A DNA stretch of 64,000 nucleotides from assembly GCA_014526335.1 (NCBI GenBank), contig JACTAT010000219.1, positions 252,943 through 316,942 of the forward strand, in the 5' to 3' direction. This stretch comes from Chrysaora quinquecirrha (Eukaryota > Cnidaria > Scyphozoa > Semaeostomeae > Pelagiidae). Shown here piece after piece: positions 1-11,800 of this stretch (the stretch's first letter is position 1; each line of letters starts with the position of its first letter). A program made the translations under genes and the position numbers. The notes below the pieces were generated by a model, which made no database searches, was not told where the DNA came from, and saw nothing but the letters and a program-made list of their open reading frames with translations.

Positions 1-10
1 TTTATTTCAG

Positions 11-836
11 GAACGCTGTATGTCCGATCTTTGGCATTTTTGGTGCTTGCCAAGACAACATTATTTTGCATCACAAAGAAAATGGCCACTGCAAAATCAG
101 GTATAATATTAAGAAGAAGCGGAAAATTCCGCTTGTAGCTTCTACCATAAATTGTGTTACATTTCTTCACTTACGAATTGATTCTATCTTCTTTCTAGAG
201 ATGTTAGCGTTACTGCCGACGCTTGAAAAAGCCCTCGGTGGATTTCGGACCTTGAATGCGGAAACTCTACATTGCGAGACTCTTTACATAATGGTATGTT
301 ATGATCACTTTCTATATTCTATATTACACACTTTTGATAAGAGTAGCTACTTAGGCCCTTTTCAGCCTGAATTTTAGCAGATTTTTCACCATCGTCCTTT
401 TTTAAATCAAAACTCTTATCAATTTCATAGCGATTATGTAAACCCCTAGAGTTAATCAAATTTTCTGTCATAAGTTAAGCTATATTTTTAGGAAGATTGT
501 CTGAAATCTGTGTTGTTTTTTAGGCCCAAGTATACAACTGTCTCGAATATACTGCAGAGAGAAACAAATGTGCTAAAGAATTAAAGCAAAAATTAGAACT
601 TAGAGCATCTAGAAGTTGATGAAAACGGAATCATTAGAAGTGACATAAAAAGGCAATGTGTAGCAATTTTGTGCGTCTTCTCAGTAAGTGCCATGCCATA
701 CATACATGCTACAGTATACTCAAGTCTCGAAGAATACAAAAAGGCATTTCATGGAGGACGAAAGCTCAATGAGACTCTAATGGACCATTTAATTGAAATT
801 CATCACCTGCTTTTGATGACGATAATGAAGGGATGA
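11..836 (+). CDS. 3' exons of an unrecognised gene, reading frame interrupted
   Basis: Three exons can be joined in phase: 11-100, 199-293 and 524 onward, each bounded by AG and GT signals. The first enters from outside the window. The joined frame reads well, including ETLYIMAQVYNCLEY, which looks helical and TPR-like. In the last exon this frame meets TGA at 617-619, but the frame shifted by one stays open to TGA at 834-836 and also reads like protein (IKRQCVAILCVFS, LMDHLIEIHHLL). The break lies near a short direct repeat, TTAGA at 593-597 and 600-604; removing one 7-bp copy would join the frames. This may be a real lesion or a sequence error. One short stretch resembles the TPR part of KIF-binding protein, but too weakly to name it. 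I do not recognise the family. Confidence 0.45.
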
Positions 837-1252
837 AGTTTGAGTAAAGTGTTAACTATATAAATTGTATGTAAGAGCGAGCCAAAAGTGTCCCTTTGCA
901 GAGTACAGCACGTATTTACTCTTTGGAATAGGGATAAACAGATGGACATTTTGGAAATTTTAAGAAATCAGTTGAAAAAAATAAAAGGTGTGATGAAATT
1001 ATGTTTGATATTAAATAGGTTCCATGATAAGATTTTCGTTTCTGGGTTTTGTGAGTTCAAACCATGTCCTGTGTTCGAGACCATCACAGATCACAGCTCG
1101 AACTGCGTCTGCGCGAGTTACTCTAAACGAGGCTGATTAAAAATGGTAGCGGTAAGCGGAAAAGAGTAAAAGACTTTCTTTTGCAAATTCTGAAGTTGTC
1201 CTGAAGGGAAAGGTAAAAGTTTGTCGACTGCAGACGTGATAGATTAGCAACA
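837..1252. other. intergenic, likely TMCO1 promoter and 5' UTR
   Basis: No coding exon or clear repeat is visible here. The stretch lies between the end of the broken upstream gene and the TMCO1 start codon, so it should contain the TMCO1 promoter. No TATA box or other distinctive motif stands out. Confidence 0.5.
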
Positions 1253-4200
1253 ATGATAGAAGACACATTTCTAATATTATTTATTGCGGTTTTAACTGCA
1301 TTTTTCAGTGAAGGTTCGTATAATTTTAATGAAAACATTGTGTATTTTTGGAGGTTTAAATGCTTAATGCTGTTTAGGCCTATCCTTTTGTCTTTTGTTT
1401 GTTGTACTTGACTGCTGACCCTTAATGGTACATTGTCGATTTTTCAAGGCTTTGATGGGTAATTTTGGTTCTTTTCTAGGTCTTACATATTTACTAATTT
1501 ACAGAACAGAGAAATACAAGAAATTAACTGCGGAGGTGGAAAAGCATAGCAAAAAGTGTGAGTTTTTACCACAACTCCCATCATTGTGCTGTGCACACTG
1601 AAGAACTTTGGTGCGCAATTTTTTGGAGAACAATAGCCTTAAGTTTGAGGCTTGCACATATTCCAGCGAATGGAGCCTGGTGGTGCATTCATATTATATA
1701 TGCCAAACTTTAAACAACATGATTTAAGAGCATGCAAAGTTCCTGACCCTTAGGGGGTTTCACCAGAAGAAGTGACTAGGAGTGAAATTTTTCACCTTGA
1801 TTGGTCTGAGCCCTTATAAAATTGTAAAGTTAATATCAATACGATAGTAAAAAAAGTGCTAAGATTGTAAAACTTCGCACCTACTTGTGACAAAATTTTG
1901 GATGCTTGTGATTGTGGTTGCATGAACTGTCTATTATCGAAATTTTGAAAAATTTCCGTAATTGCTGCCTTTGCCTAAAAGGTGTAGACTACTGCAGCTC
2001 TTTTGTTTAAATTAGCCTTTATGGCTACATGAGCCTGCCCAACATATTAACAGCAAAAAACCACCAAGAAAGATTTACCCTAATGCTCAAAACAGAGTTT
2101 TTGTTATCTATTCTATTTTTAATTGCAGTGGAAAAGAAGAAAGAAATAGTCACAGACATTTCAAAGCAAGGTGGCCAAAAGAAGAAAATTGGTAAATCTC
2201 TAGCTATCATATTATTTTTATTTGACTGTTTGATATGAAAAGATTCCAACTTGAGATGATATACAGTAAAAATTTATGGCTATTAAGCTCCACCACATGC
2301 AGCATTCTCTTTTAAATCTCCATGTTCAATGCAAAAATTTGAAGTACCCTCTCCCTTTCTATTACACCCCCTATTTTGGCCACTTACATCTAAAATTGCA
2401 TGTCTTCTTACTACTTGTGGCTGCAATCAATCTATTATCATAATCCATAACTGCCTCTATAAATAGCCTTGACTTGAGGATTTTGTTCCAGTTTTTACCC
2501 TCACTACGAACAACCCCCCTCTCTCTCTCTCTCTCTCTAATTGGCCCTGTGGGACTTTTTGTACGTAGACTCTATATATGTAGTCCATATGGGCTCTTGT
2601 ATGCTAATGCATTAATTTGTTCCACTTAACCTCCCATGTTTTTGACAATAAGGTAATTGACTTAATTCATTTGTTTTCAGAAAGAGTAGAGGAAAAGCTT
2701 AAAAGTCATAACAGGGATCTGTCTATGGTAAGAATGTTACTCTTAACACCTGTTGAAACCAAAACATTTTCAACTTTTTCACTTGACAGTGCTGGACTTT
2801 TTTGCCTACCTAAAAGTTGTCAGTACTTTGAAACTTGGTGGAGTAATGTTTAACTGTGTTAATAGTTGTGGATGATGTGATGTGGTTTTACGTCACACAC
2901 TCCCCTTTTCAGGGGCTAGGATGGTACCCAATTGCTTGGGATTTTGCTGCAGCAGTGAGCACTTTATGGACCGGATGCCCTTCCTGAGGTCCACCAATGG
3001 CTCTTTCAGGGCTTGAACCTGGGACCTCATGCTTGAGAGCCCAAGCACAACCCAATGAGCCACGGCAGCTACTAGAGAGTTCTCAAAAATATTTAAATGA
3101 CCTTTAAGATGGCTCAACGACTCAACTGTTGGCCATTATTGTTGAAGGAATGCCAAGAATGGAAGCCCACCTCTCTGGCCAAAAGATTCTTTGATTGCAT
3201 TTTCAGAAAGAGGTCAGCTGTCAAGCTTGTCCCAGAAGTATAAACATTGTGCTCTTGGCTTTTCAAATTGTCAAGAGGATTATCCGATTCACCAGTATCA
3301 TCCTGTTATAATGTATGCACTTATAACATACTCTTGGATATAAGCAATATTGGAATATAACATATTCAAATTCAAATGGCCACAGAACAAAAGCACTCTG
3401 TCCCTTCAGATACTTTATCAGCATCAAAGAACTTTGGCTGTCAAACAATTTTCATTATCTTTCCTGATATTTCTTAAACAGTTTTTTGATTGACCAATGC
3501 CAGGGCAATCCTCTTGCTTTCAAGCTATGTCTTTCTTCCAGGTTAAAATGAAATCTATGTTTGCCATTGGTTTTACATTTACTGCACTAATGGGGATGTT
3601 CAATTCAATGTAAGTAGTGTGCTTTGATATTATTTAGCTATACGGCTGTCATATAATGCCTTAGAAGGAGGGCCTGTTTTTAAGGGAACAAACACTTAAT
3701 TTCTCTAAAAAGGGCCATTTGATTCTAAGTTTTATCATGCAAAATGGTCATTTTCCTTATCACAACAATTTTTATGGATAATTGATAAAAAGCAATTTTG
3801 TGGATAAGAGACCAAAACCTTTTGCGTGTAGAGATGCAGTCCTTTGAATGGATGGGGACACGATCCAAGTACCAAATCGAACAATACAGCTTCACTTTCT
3901 TATTTGTGCATTTTTATCTATGTCTTGAGATATATTGGGTCGTAGTCTATTGTTTCAGTCAATTTCTGACGCTTATGTTCTGACGATTGGCAGACGAATA
4001 AGCTTGCAGTATGAGGTTTCCTCTTTTCATCTTAGCTTTGTGTTTGCCATATGTGCGGGTAAAGGATACAGTGCCTTTTTTCGGTACATAAGGATAAGGA
4101 TGTGTTGTCTTTGGATAAATAATAAAGCCACGGCTGCACGTGCGATATTTGGCTTGAAAGGCCACCACAAAGACATGGTAAAAAATTTCACTGCGATCGG

Positions 4201-6146
4201 AAAAACTGTAGGTCGTACTTGGAGACAGGGATCGATTTTTGAACATAATGTCCTGCAATCTGAAGAAATTTCTATGGTTGCAGAAAATTTATCTGGTTGA
4301 ATATTTCGCGACATGCTTTGGCCTGTCGCCTACTTGTCACCAATGATGTCGCTGCGTCCGGCTTCTTCGTTTTTTTTTTTCGCACTGACGATGCAACACA
4401 GCCGCGTATTTAAACAAAATTTCCTAAAGACGATGTGTTGTCGCAACATATAACCACCTCAGGATTTCTCAGAACAGTAGTTTTGTTTTTAATGATATCG
4501 TAAGTTTTTATATGGAGGGTCCCTTGAAAAACAGTTTAACGACTGAAGCGCCACCCTCCTTAAATATTTTAACTATGAAATAGGTGAATATGAAATATAA
4601 CAGGACAGTTTCAGGAGTGTCGTGTCGCCGAAACAAGTGTAAAATCGCATGTGTAGCCGCGACTTAACTGATGGTTTTTTCTTTTTTTAGATTTGATGGA
4701 CGAATTGTTGCAAAACTACCGTTTGTACCGATTTCATTCCTGCAAGGCCTTTCACATAGAAATATTCGTGGTGAAGACTATACTGATTGCTCATTCATAT
4801 TTTTCTACATTTTATGCACCATGTCGATCAGGCAGGTATGTCACTGCTTTAAATCTTTTACTATTTCAGTCTTAATTTGCGAGGAAACGTGGAAACATCT
4901 CTTGACATACTTAAAAGTTTTTTCATCTGATACTCCTAAGAACATAAACGTCAGAAACAGAGCGAAATAATTAACTACAGCAGAATCTATATCCATATGC
5001 GGAGCGAAATTCACCAATAAGAAAGGTAAAGCTGGATTGGTATTGTGTTTACACACCAATCAGCTCGCGGGATGCAGCGCGTTGACCCAATTAAACTAAC
5101 TTGATATCGCGGGTTGTGGCTTGCAAATATATCAGAATGGTTTAGCGTGGCAAAGAGAACTATTAATAATGAACTCAATAAGAATCGAAAAACTGCGAGT
5201 CAGGGAAAAGTCAGAAGCCTTATACATGGGTGAATCAGACTATAATCATAATACAATCAGACTATAATCATAATACAATCGACCTTCATTGCACCACAAT
5301 GTCTGCCAACTACGATATGTGCATTTATAGCAACGTCTTTCTTCTGCCCTTTGTCTCATCTTAGGTTGCGTGTATTCCTAAGCGCCTCTCTATATCATCA
5401 AATAGCAATATGCCTATAATTCCAAGTGGTATCACCTAAGAGTTCGTTTTCCCACTCGGACTTAAAGAGTCCAAATGAAAAACGAACTCTTTCTGTCTTA
5501 GACTCTTCAGTTAGATTAATTGGTCATTCCGCTGAATTCTGCGAGGTAATTGGCGTTCAAAACACGATCTGCATCTGGAGTGTCTGTCAGAAGAGAAATG
5601 CCTTTAAATATGTCCAAAGATATTTGCGCTATTTCTCACATTTTTGACGTTTTGTAAAACTCAGACTATTTTTGTTTTAGTTGTAACAACACTATTAAAC
5701 TACATATACGGGCATCTCAGCTAATTATTTTCATGAGGAAGATACATATTTAGTTTGATAGGCTTAATGTGTAATTAATATGGTCTTCGTTGTTTTTGTG
5801 GCTTCAAGGTATATTTATTGAAAAAATCGAAGGGATTTGGAGATATGGTAGAGTTCTTGGAGTAAATTAAGGAAAGAGTGTGTTGGATATTTTTTGTGAA
5901 AATCTGAAATAAAAGGGAGATATTTTAAGAAAACATACAGGGCTATGAGATATGATTGAAGAAATTGCTGTGAATTTGGGATATTACCCCCCCCCCCAAT
6001 ATGCATTACTAAAACTTCGCATTGACCTAAGGATTCTTTTCTCCTTTTCTCCATAGAATATACAAAAAATGCTTGGCTTTGCCCCATCTCGTGCTGTTAG
6101 CAAAGTTGGTGGTGGTTTGTTCAACCCTCCTCAAGGATCTAAATAA
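1253..6146 (+). CDS. TMCO1: TMCO1, ER calcium load-activated calcium channel
   Basis: Seven exons join in phase: 1253-1313, 1480-1557, 2129-2191, 2681-2727, 3542-3609, 4691-4835, 6057-6146, giving 183 residues (human short form 188). The protein is an ER membrane protein of the Oxa1/Get1/EMC3 superfamily, known to leak calcium from an overfilled ER and to join the multipass translocon. The first exon encodes a hydrophobic helix (TFLILFIAVLTAFF). A basic coiled coil follows (YRTEKYKKLTAEVEKHSKK to NRDLSM), then the strongly conserved core MKSMFAIGF, TALMGMFNS and FDGRIVAKLPF. The C-terminal block has GLSHRNIRGEDYTDCSF, FYILCTMSIRQNIQKMLG and APSRA. The start is the first ATG in frame and aligns with the family. 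All phases agree, so the gene looks intact. The large introns 5 and 6 hold transposon relics. Confidence 0.97.
2884..3075 (-). repeat. tRNA-derived SINE, family B
   Basis: On the minus strand there is an A-box-like TGGCTCATTGGGTTG near 3061 followed by a B-box GGTTCAAGCCC at about 3009-3019, the spacing of a pol III tRNA promoter. The body runs on toward 2884. It sits in TMCO1 intron 4. No clear target duplication was seen. Confidence 0.6.
4124..4665. mobile_element. non-autonomous inverted-repeat element, GGCTRCACRTGCGA family
   Basis: The left end GCCACGGCTGCACGTGCGA and the reverse complement of the right end GTCGCGGCTACACATGCGA match over about 19 bp with few differences. Internal motifs (CCTCAGGATTT, AGGAGTGTCGTG) recur in inverted order in the copy near 59246. 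It carries no protein. It lies in TMCO1 intron 5. Confidence 0.65.
4874..5100. repeat. dispersed repeat, 'ATTGGTATTGTGTTT' family, copy 1
   Basis: Segments such as GCGAAATTCACCAATAAGAAA, GCTGGATTGGTATTGTGTTT and GGAAACRTCTC recur at about 14760-14960, 20170-20340, 42000-42230 (inverted) and 49920-50200. The related module AACGAACTCTTTCTGTCTTAGAC lies at 5445-5530 and in the 41850 and 50190 copies. The family is non-coding and degenerate, and full-length ends were not resolved. Confidence 0.55.
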
Positions 6147-6155
6147 CTTTTGGAA

Positions 6156-6170
6156 AATAAAACTAATAAA
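6156..6170 (+). terminator. TMCO1 polyadenylation signals
   Basis: Two AATAAA hexamers, at 6156-6161 and 6165-6170, lie 10-24 bp after the TMCO1 stop codon. That is suitable for a short 3' UTR. Confidence 0.6.
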
Positions 6171-7109
6171 CTCAACTCAAAACATAAAAACTTTGAATTG
6201 TTCCCTGCTTATTTTTGGTAAAGACGTTTTGCTTGTAAGAGTGGAAGGTTTTATTTACTTCTTCATTCAAAATAGAGTTGCTATTTGATATCAGCTATTT
6301 TGCTCGAATTCTTTTCCACATCTCGGCTTCTAGGCTTCAGAGACCCTATGTCAGTCCATCACCTCCTCAGAGGCTGTTTACCCTAGTTCGGCTGCTAGTG
6401 ACGCGAGTAATAAAAGACTGCCTCACTCTGAGAGCCATGCCACAAGGCCTACAATTTCTCTAGTATGGACAGTTATACGGTTCTAGCTTATTTATTATAG
6501 TTTTTGACAAAAAATGGGCGGTTCTACAGCTTTTGCAATTACTTTAAGAACTTTTGATAGGTAACATGACGATATTAATAACTTGAACAATTTCCTGAAC
6601 GTAGCTACATACATAGCTACATACATACCGTATTTAGGAGTGTACTTTACAGAGGACCCCCAGTATCTTCCAAAATCGGTTAGCAGAAACCCATGTGGTA
6701 GGTAGAATGGGGAACCATTTCCGTCCCTTGCTTTGGTTGCTAGAACTTTATCATCGTGTTTATTCATACATCTTTCATATTTGAGTCGTGGTTTAGACGC
6801 CAGCGTGACTCCAGCTCGGTTTGGGGGCACATGTCAACACCCCCGGAATGAATATTGAACCTCGTCCTCTCTCACAAGGGGTAGGATTACTAGAAAATAT
6901 TCTTTCAAAAGCAGCTGAAAATAATCGTTGTCGGCATGCAAAAACGTATTTCTATTTTGTCGCTGTCGTTCGTCCCTTCCCTCTGTCCCTGCGTAGCTGC
7001 AGTACTCTGGCTGTGCAGGAGCCCATTGAAGGTGCATGAACGCAAGGGACCGAGAAGACGGAATATTGTGATACAACAACAACAAAACTACATTCTGAAA
7101 TCCTTCAAA
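6171..7109. other. intergenic between TMCO1 and PTGR3
   Basis: No exon is recognisable. A short tandem ACATAGCTACATACAT lies at about 6604-6630. The last 250 bp before 7110 should hold the PTGR3 promoter and 5' UTR; a CAACAACAAC run lies just before the start codon. Confidence 0.4.
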
Positions 7110-7960
7110 ATGGCAGCTGTGTGCAGAAAAATTGTTGCTGCAACATTGAGCACAAATTTCCGTGAAGCTTGTAAAATAGTTCAGACTGAACTGCCAAAGC
7201 TTGGAAACACAGAAGTACTTGTTAAATCAAGGTGATTTTACATATTTTCTTCCCTTTTGGTTTTGCTGCCTTTGTCTGTCGAAACTCTTCAAACTGAAAC
7301 CTGATCTTTAATTTTATTCTTTTCCCTGCCCTGCATATGCGCTGGATGAGACTTAATAGGCCTATCTATTCATTCTTTTTCCAGGTTCGTTGGAATAAAT
7401 GCAACAGATGTCAATGTAGCAGCTGGAAGATATTCACCAAGCCAAAAGCCACCTTTAGATACAGGTCTAGAAGTGAGTTTTTACATATTTTATTTAAAAT
7501 GTAGATGTAATGTACTCTAGCCCAGACAGCATGAATATTTTTTTCACGGTGATGTGTTTTGCTGAGAGAATCAGTGGAAAAACAACTAAAATTTTCGCCC
7601 ATCTACCAGTTTGTAGAGTACCCAATCTGCAGAAAATGAGATTAAACAATAGAGCTATAGAAAAGAACAATGGAAATATGCTTATGCAAGCACATGATCT
7701 TGTCGTGAACTGCCCACTGGATGACAGTCTCAAGTCTCACTTAGATGTCTGAACTAAAGGTTCTAAAGTGTCTGCAAACATTTGTTTATTTTGCAGTTGC
7801 AGAATTTTTAACCAAACCAAACCAGCTGAGACCCTGTTTTGATTGTAAGCTTATGCTCTAGGGTGTTGGAGAAATCATTGCAGTTGGAGATCAAGTTTCA
7901 CCTGAGCTCAAAGGAAAGGCTGTTGGGTACATATACAATGGCACATTTGCTGAATACATT
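7110..7960 (+). CDS. PTGR3: PTGR3/ZADH2-type zinc-binding alcohol dehydrogenase (5' part only)
   Basis: Three exons join in phase: 7110-7231, 7385-7472, 7862-7960. They encode about 103 N-terminal residues of a medium-chain dehydrogenase/reductase. Human PTGR3 (ZADH2) reduces 15-keto-prostaglandins with NADPH in peroxisomes. Diagnostic blocks are [50 protein letters not shown] and [12 protein letters not shown], which follow the human protein closely. The remaining two thirds, including the NADP-binding Rossmann fold, would lie after 7960, but a 500-N gap begins at 8039. No further exon appears between 8539 and 8836, so the rest is probably lost in the gap. The ATG at 7110 is preceded by UTR-like sequence. 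The family is secure; assignment to PTGR3 rather than another MDR is likely. Confidence 0.88.
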
Positions 7961-8038
7961 GTAAGAATTCAAATTTTAATCTGTAAATGTTGAATCTTAA
8001 TTCAGAGTAGAATTACTTGTGGATAAGTTACACCCACA

Positions 8039-8538
8039 NNNNNNNNNNNNNNNNNNNNNNNNNNNNNNNNNNNNNNNNNNNNNNNNNNNNNNNNNNNNNN
8101 NNNNNNNNNNNNNNNNNNNNNNNNNNNNNNNNNNNNNNNNNNNNNNNNNNNNNNNNNNNNNNNNNNNNNNNNNNNNNNNNNNNNNNNNNNNNNNNNNNNN
8201 NNNNNNNNNNNNNNNNNNNNNNNNNNNNNNNNNNNNNNNNNNNNNNNNNNNNNNNNNNNNNNNNNNNNNNNNNNNNNNNNNNNNNNNNNNNNNNNNNNNN
8301 NNNNNNNNNNNNNNNNNNNNNNNNNNNNNNNNNNNNNNNNNNNNNNNNNNNNNNNNNNNNNNNNNNNNNNNNNNNNNNNNNNNNNNNNNNNNNNNNNNNN
8401 NNNNNNNNNNNNNNNNNNNNNNNNNNNNNNNNNNNNNNNNNNNNNNNNNNNNNNNNNNNNNNNNNNNNNNNNNNNNNNNNNNNNNNNNNNNNNNNNNNNN
8501 NNNNNNNNNNNNNNNNNNNNNNNNNNNNNNNNNNNNNN
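8039..8538. other. assembly gap (500 N)
   Basis: A run of exactly 500 N, the usual placeholder for a gap of unknown size. It removes the 3' exons of PTGR3. Confidence 0.98.
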
Positions 8539-8836
8539 ATTGACAGATAGATTGATAGATCGTGGCACCTTCAGCCTACACAACCGCAAGTTCCATGGTC
8601 TTATATCCTACTATTCTAGCGGATCGTACAACGACATATTGAACCAATCAAAAAAAAGTCAACCAGTGGATTCAAGAAAGGCCAAGACCTAAAACTGGCC
8701 GTTACTTTCACGGATAGCAACGTATTCAAGTGGCAGAGTTAAAGATTGCAACAAAGAAAACTTCCCTTTGAAATCGCTTAATATCTTAAACTATACAAAA
8801 ACTTACTGGGTGATATGAATGTTATTTATCCGAAAT
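8539..8836. other. sequence between the gap and TUBD1 3' end
   Basis: A GATA-rich start (GACAGATAGATTGATAGAT) follows the gap, then unique non-coding sequence. It probably holds the TUBD1 3' UTR on the minus strand. No PTGR3 exon is visible. Confidence 0.4.
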
Positions 8837-11800
8837 TCACAACATTTTGTAATCTGCTAATATTTGCTCCACATATCCGAAACTGTCCACAAAATCATCA
8901 TCAGTCAGTCCGTATTTACTGTATTGATGGACATACGCTCTTGCTGCAAACATGTTCCAAGCCTTTTCTATAACACTGTTCAATGGCCTTACGAAACTTT
9001 GACTATTGCTTATCAGTGTTGCTGACTTCTCGTAATTATTGAACGGCCTCTGCTGATTCCAAATTGATAACCTGCTGTTTTCAGGAACCCAACTTGCGTA
9101 TCTGCATGAAGTAAAGGAAAGTACAAGGAGATATGATAGGTGCACTATATAGGAAGGTCTAGTTTTCACTACCTTAATAAAGTGATTTACAACCAAGGAA
9201 TTTTGATCCAGGCTGAATGTTCATAAATATTCTCCTATCATAAGGACTGAATATTGGTAGGCTTACTGAGGCTTGATAGACGTAATAAAGCCATGGCTGG
9301 ATAAGCATAATAATACGGTAGTACACGTATTTTTTATAAGAAACTAAAAAATTGATCCAGTACTGAAAGTTTCTTAAATTTTTCAGATTTTGAGTACTGA
9401 AAGTTTCTTAAGAGTTTCTTGAATATCCACAGTGGCAACATAGTTATTCTATTTGAATGATGTTCCAAACCCATTTATCGATCGTATTTGAATGCATATG
9501 GGTTTCCTGTTTGTCTGCTTATCACAGAAATGCGTTATTGCAGACGAAACACGGGAAATAACAGAAAACCAATTTTCTGTCTGAGGTTAAAAGTTTCCTA
9601 CGTAAAAAATTTCCAGTACTGAAGTTTCTTAAATTTTTGGCGGGTCGAGAGTCTGCGTTTCTTATAAAGAGTAAAACACGTGTACGCCGATACGCTTACT
9701 GAGGCGAAACGGCACTGCAGTACATCTTCAAACAAATTTGGATCGTTTAGCGATTCATTTCATTAACAGCGATATCTAGACTTACCATCTTCTTGGAACT
9801 AGTTGCTAGAGCGCTCATGTTGACCAGTCTGCGATAGATTAGTTCCATAAGGTCGCCAATCAGCATTTGGCAACTAGATGGCTTCAGCACACCATAACAT
9901 TATTGTATTACAGTATCTGGTCGGTCTTTAAATCAGGCATCTCAAAGTGCTCTACACATTCCCATAACGATTATGTGCATCTTTTTCGGCTAAAGCGATT
10001 CTTCACACGTGACTACCAGAAAGACTCGATGACCTCGATGACTTCAGAGAACTTTCATGGTCCGAAATTTTTTAAATTTTTTCGAGCTTTGGACCGACTA
10101 CTGATCAAATTGTTAGGACTGACGTTGCCGTTGACGTTGTTAGGTAAAATTTTTGAACCGACTGACAAAATATTGGGAGGTGTCACACACCCCCACACCC
10201 GTTAATTTGTTCCCTGGGCTTTAACGAACTGGAGGGTTAAGATAGAATTTAAAGATACTATTAACTTTGAGATGACAAGATAAAATGATTGCTTTAAGAG
10301 CAAAGTAGACAAATCTTAAGTTACTAAGAATAAGTATTATTCTTACATATTTTTATCGGCAAATTCAGATAAATTTGCATCCTTTAGGTCTTTTCCTCTT
10401 AATACAACAGCATTTGCCACTGATTTGTTAAAATGCGATCTTGCTGTTATATTTTTTGCTGTCGATTTCGAAATGGCTGATGAAGGCACTCTGACTTCCC
10501 AGTCAATGCCTAAAATTAACAGAATATTAAGACTTTGCAAAATGTTTCTGTGATTTAAAACGGAGTTTAAAATGAATGGATTTAAGTACAACGCTTGAAT
10601 GAAACTCTCTTAGAGAGACTATAAATACGTCATAAAGCGCAAAAGTACGTTATGCTTTATTTCCTCGATTTAGTGCCGAGGATGATTATTAAAATATGCG
10701 TCCCAAAGAGAAGCAATCATTTAAAGATTTTATGAATACACAAACGTTCTGACAAAAAGAGAGTTTTGCAGCAACTTGCAAAAGGGGTCTCTTGATTGAA
10801 CCTATAAAGAGCTTGCCTGAAACCAACCTGATTGGCATCTCAAATCTGGAACAAAAGGAGAGCTTATTCGAGGAAGGACGCTTATTTTAGGCGGTAAGCA
10901 AAGTGCAATCAGAACTTGTTATACCATCTTCCATTTTAGGCTAACCCCACCTTCCACCTCCAATTTCGTAGGATCAAAGACTGGATTTTCGGCAGATTGC
11001 ACGGAGAAGTGCGTGGATGAAAAAAATAGAAGAACAATAGGGCCTGTTGTGTTCCCTAAAGTTGCGTGGAGAAGCTCTTCTCCGGGGACAACGAAAATCC
11101 AGTTGTGAAAAACTCCGATACACGATTCCCCACTGTTCACCATATCAATTTTGAGGATTTTTGAAATCAAACGAAAAGATTGCAAAGCTGTCCATTATAT
11201 GGCTATATGGAGTTTTGTACATAAATGTAATGTAATTTAATTATTGCTACCTTCTTCAAGTGCAGCATCAGCAATCAACATCTGACGCAAGTGTTTTATG
11301 AATGAAGACCACACAAATGTTGTATAATCCATTGACCTCTGACTTATTTGTGGAATGTTCTTGACAGACAGCAGTTTGTATGCTGGATGACAACAAAGTT
11401 CAGAAACAATATTTCCCAGAGAATTTTGTACATTTGAGCTTGAAAATGCAGGTTGTACTACACTTGCTAGTTTGTGGCTGATTACTCTATTTATATCGTG
11501 AAATGAAACATGTTTTAAGTTCAACAGTTTGGTGCAAATTTTATCAAGGTGATCATTCTCTAGAATAATGATACCATCAGAGCTTTGATAGAGATGTGAT
11601 AGTGTCAGAACTGTATTGTAATTCTGTAATATGACTTCTCCTGTAGTATAAGGCCATACTACTTGATTAATAACAAATGCATCTGCAAAGTTGTCATGAA
11701 AAGCATGAGTCAGATAAGTGCCCAACCCAGAACCAGTACCTCCTGCTAAACTCATTGTTATTAAAAATCCACTGAACCAATCACATTGTTCTACTTCTTT

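Noticed and set aside
4027..4314. Overlapping open frames on both strands within TMCO1 intron 5
   Set aside because: They lie partly in an inverted-repeat element and have no family features.
8002..8589. Open frames across the N run
   Set aside because: They consist of undetermined bases only.
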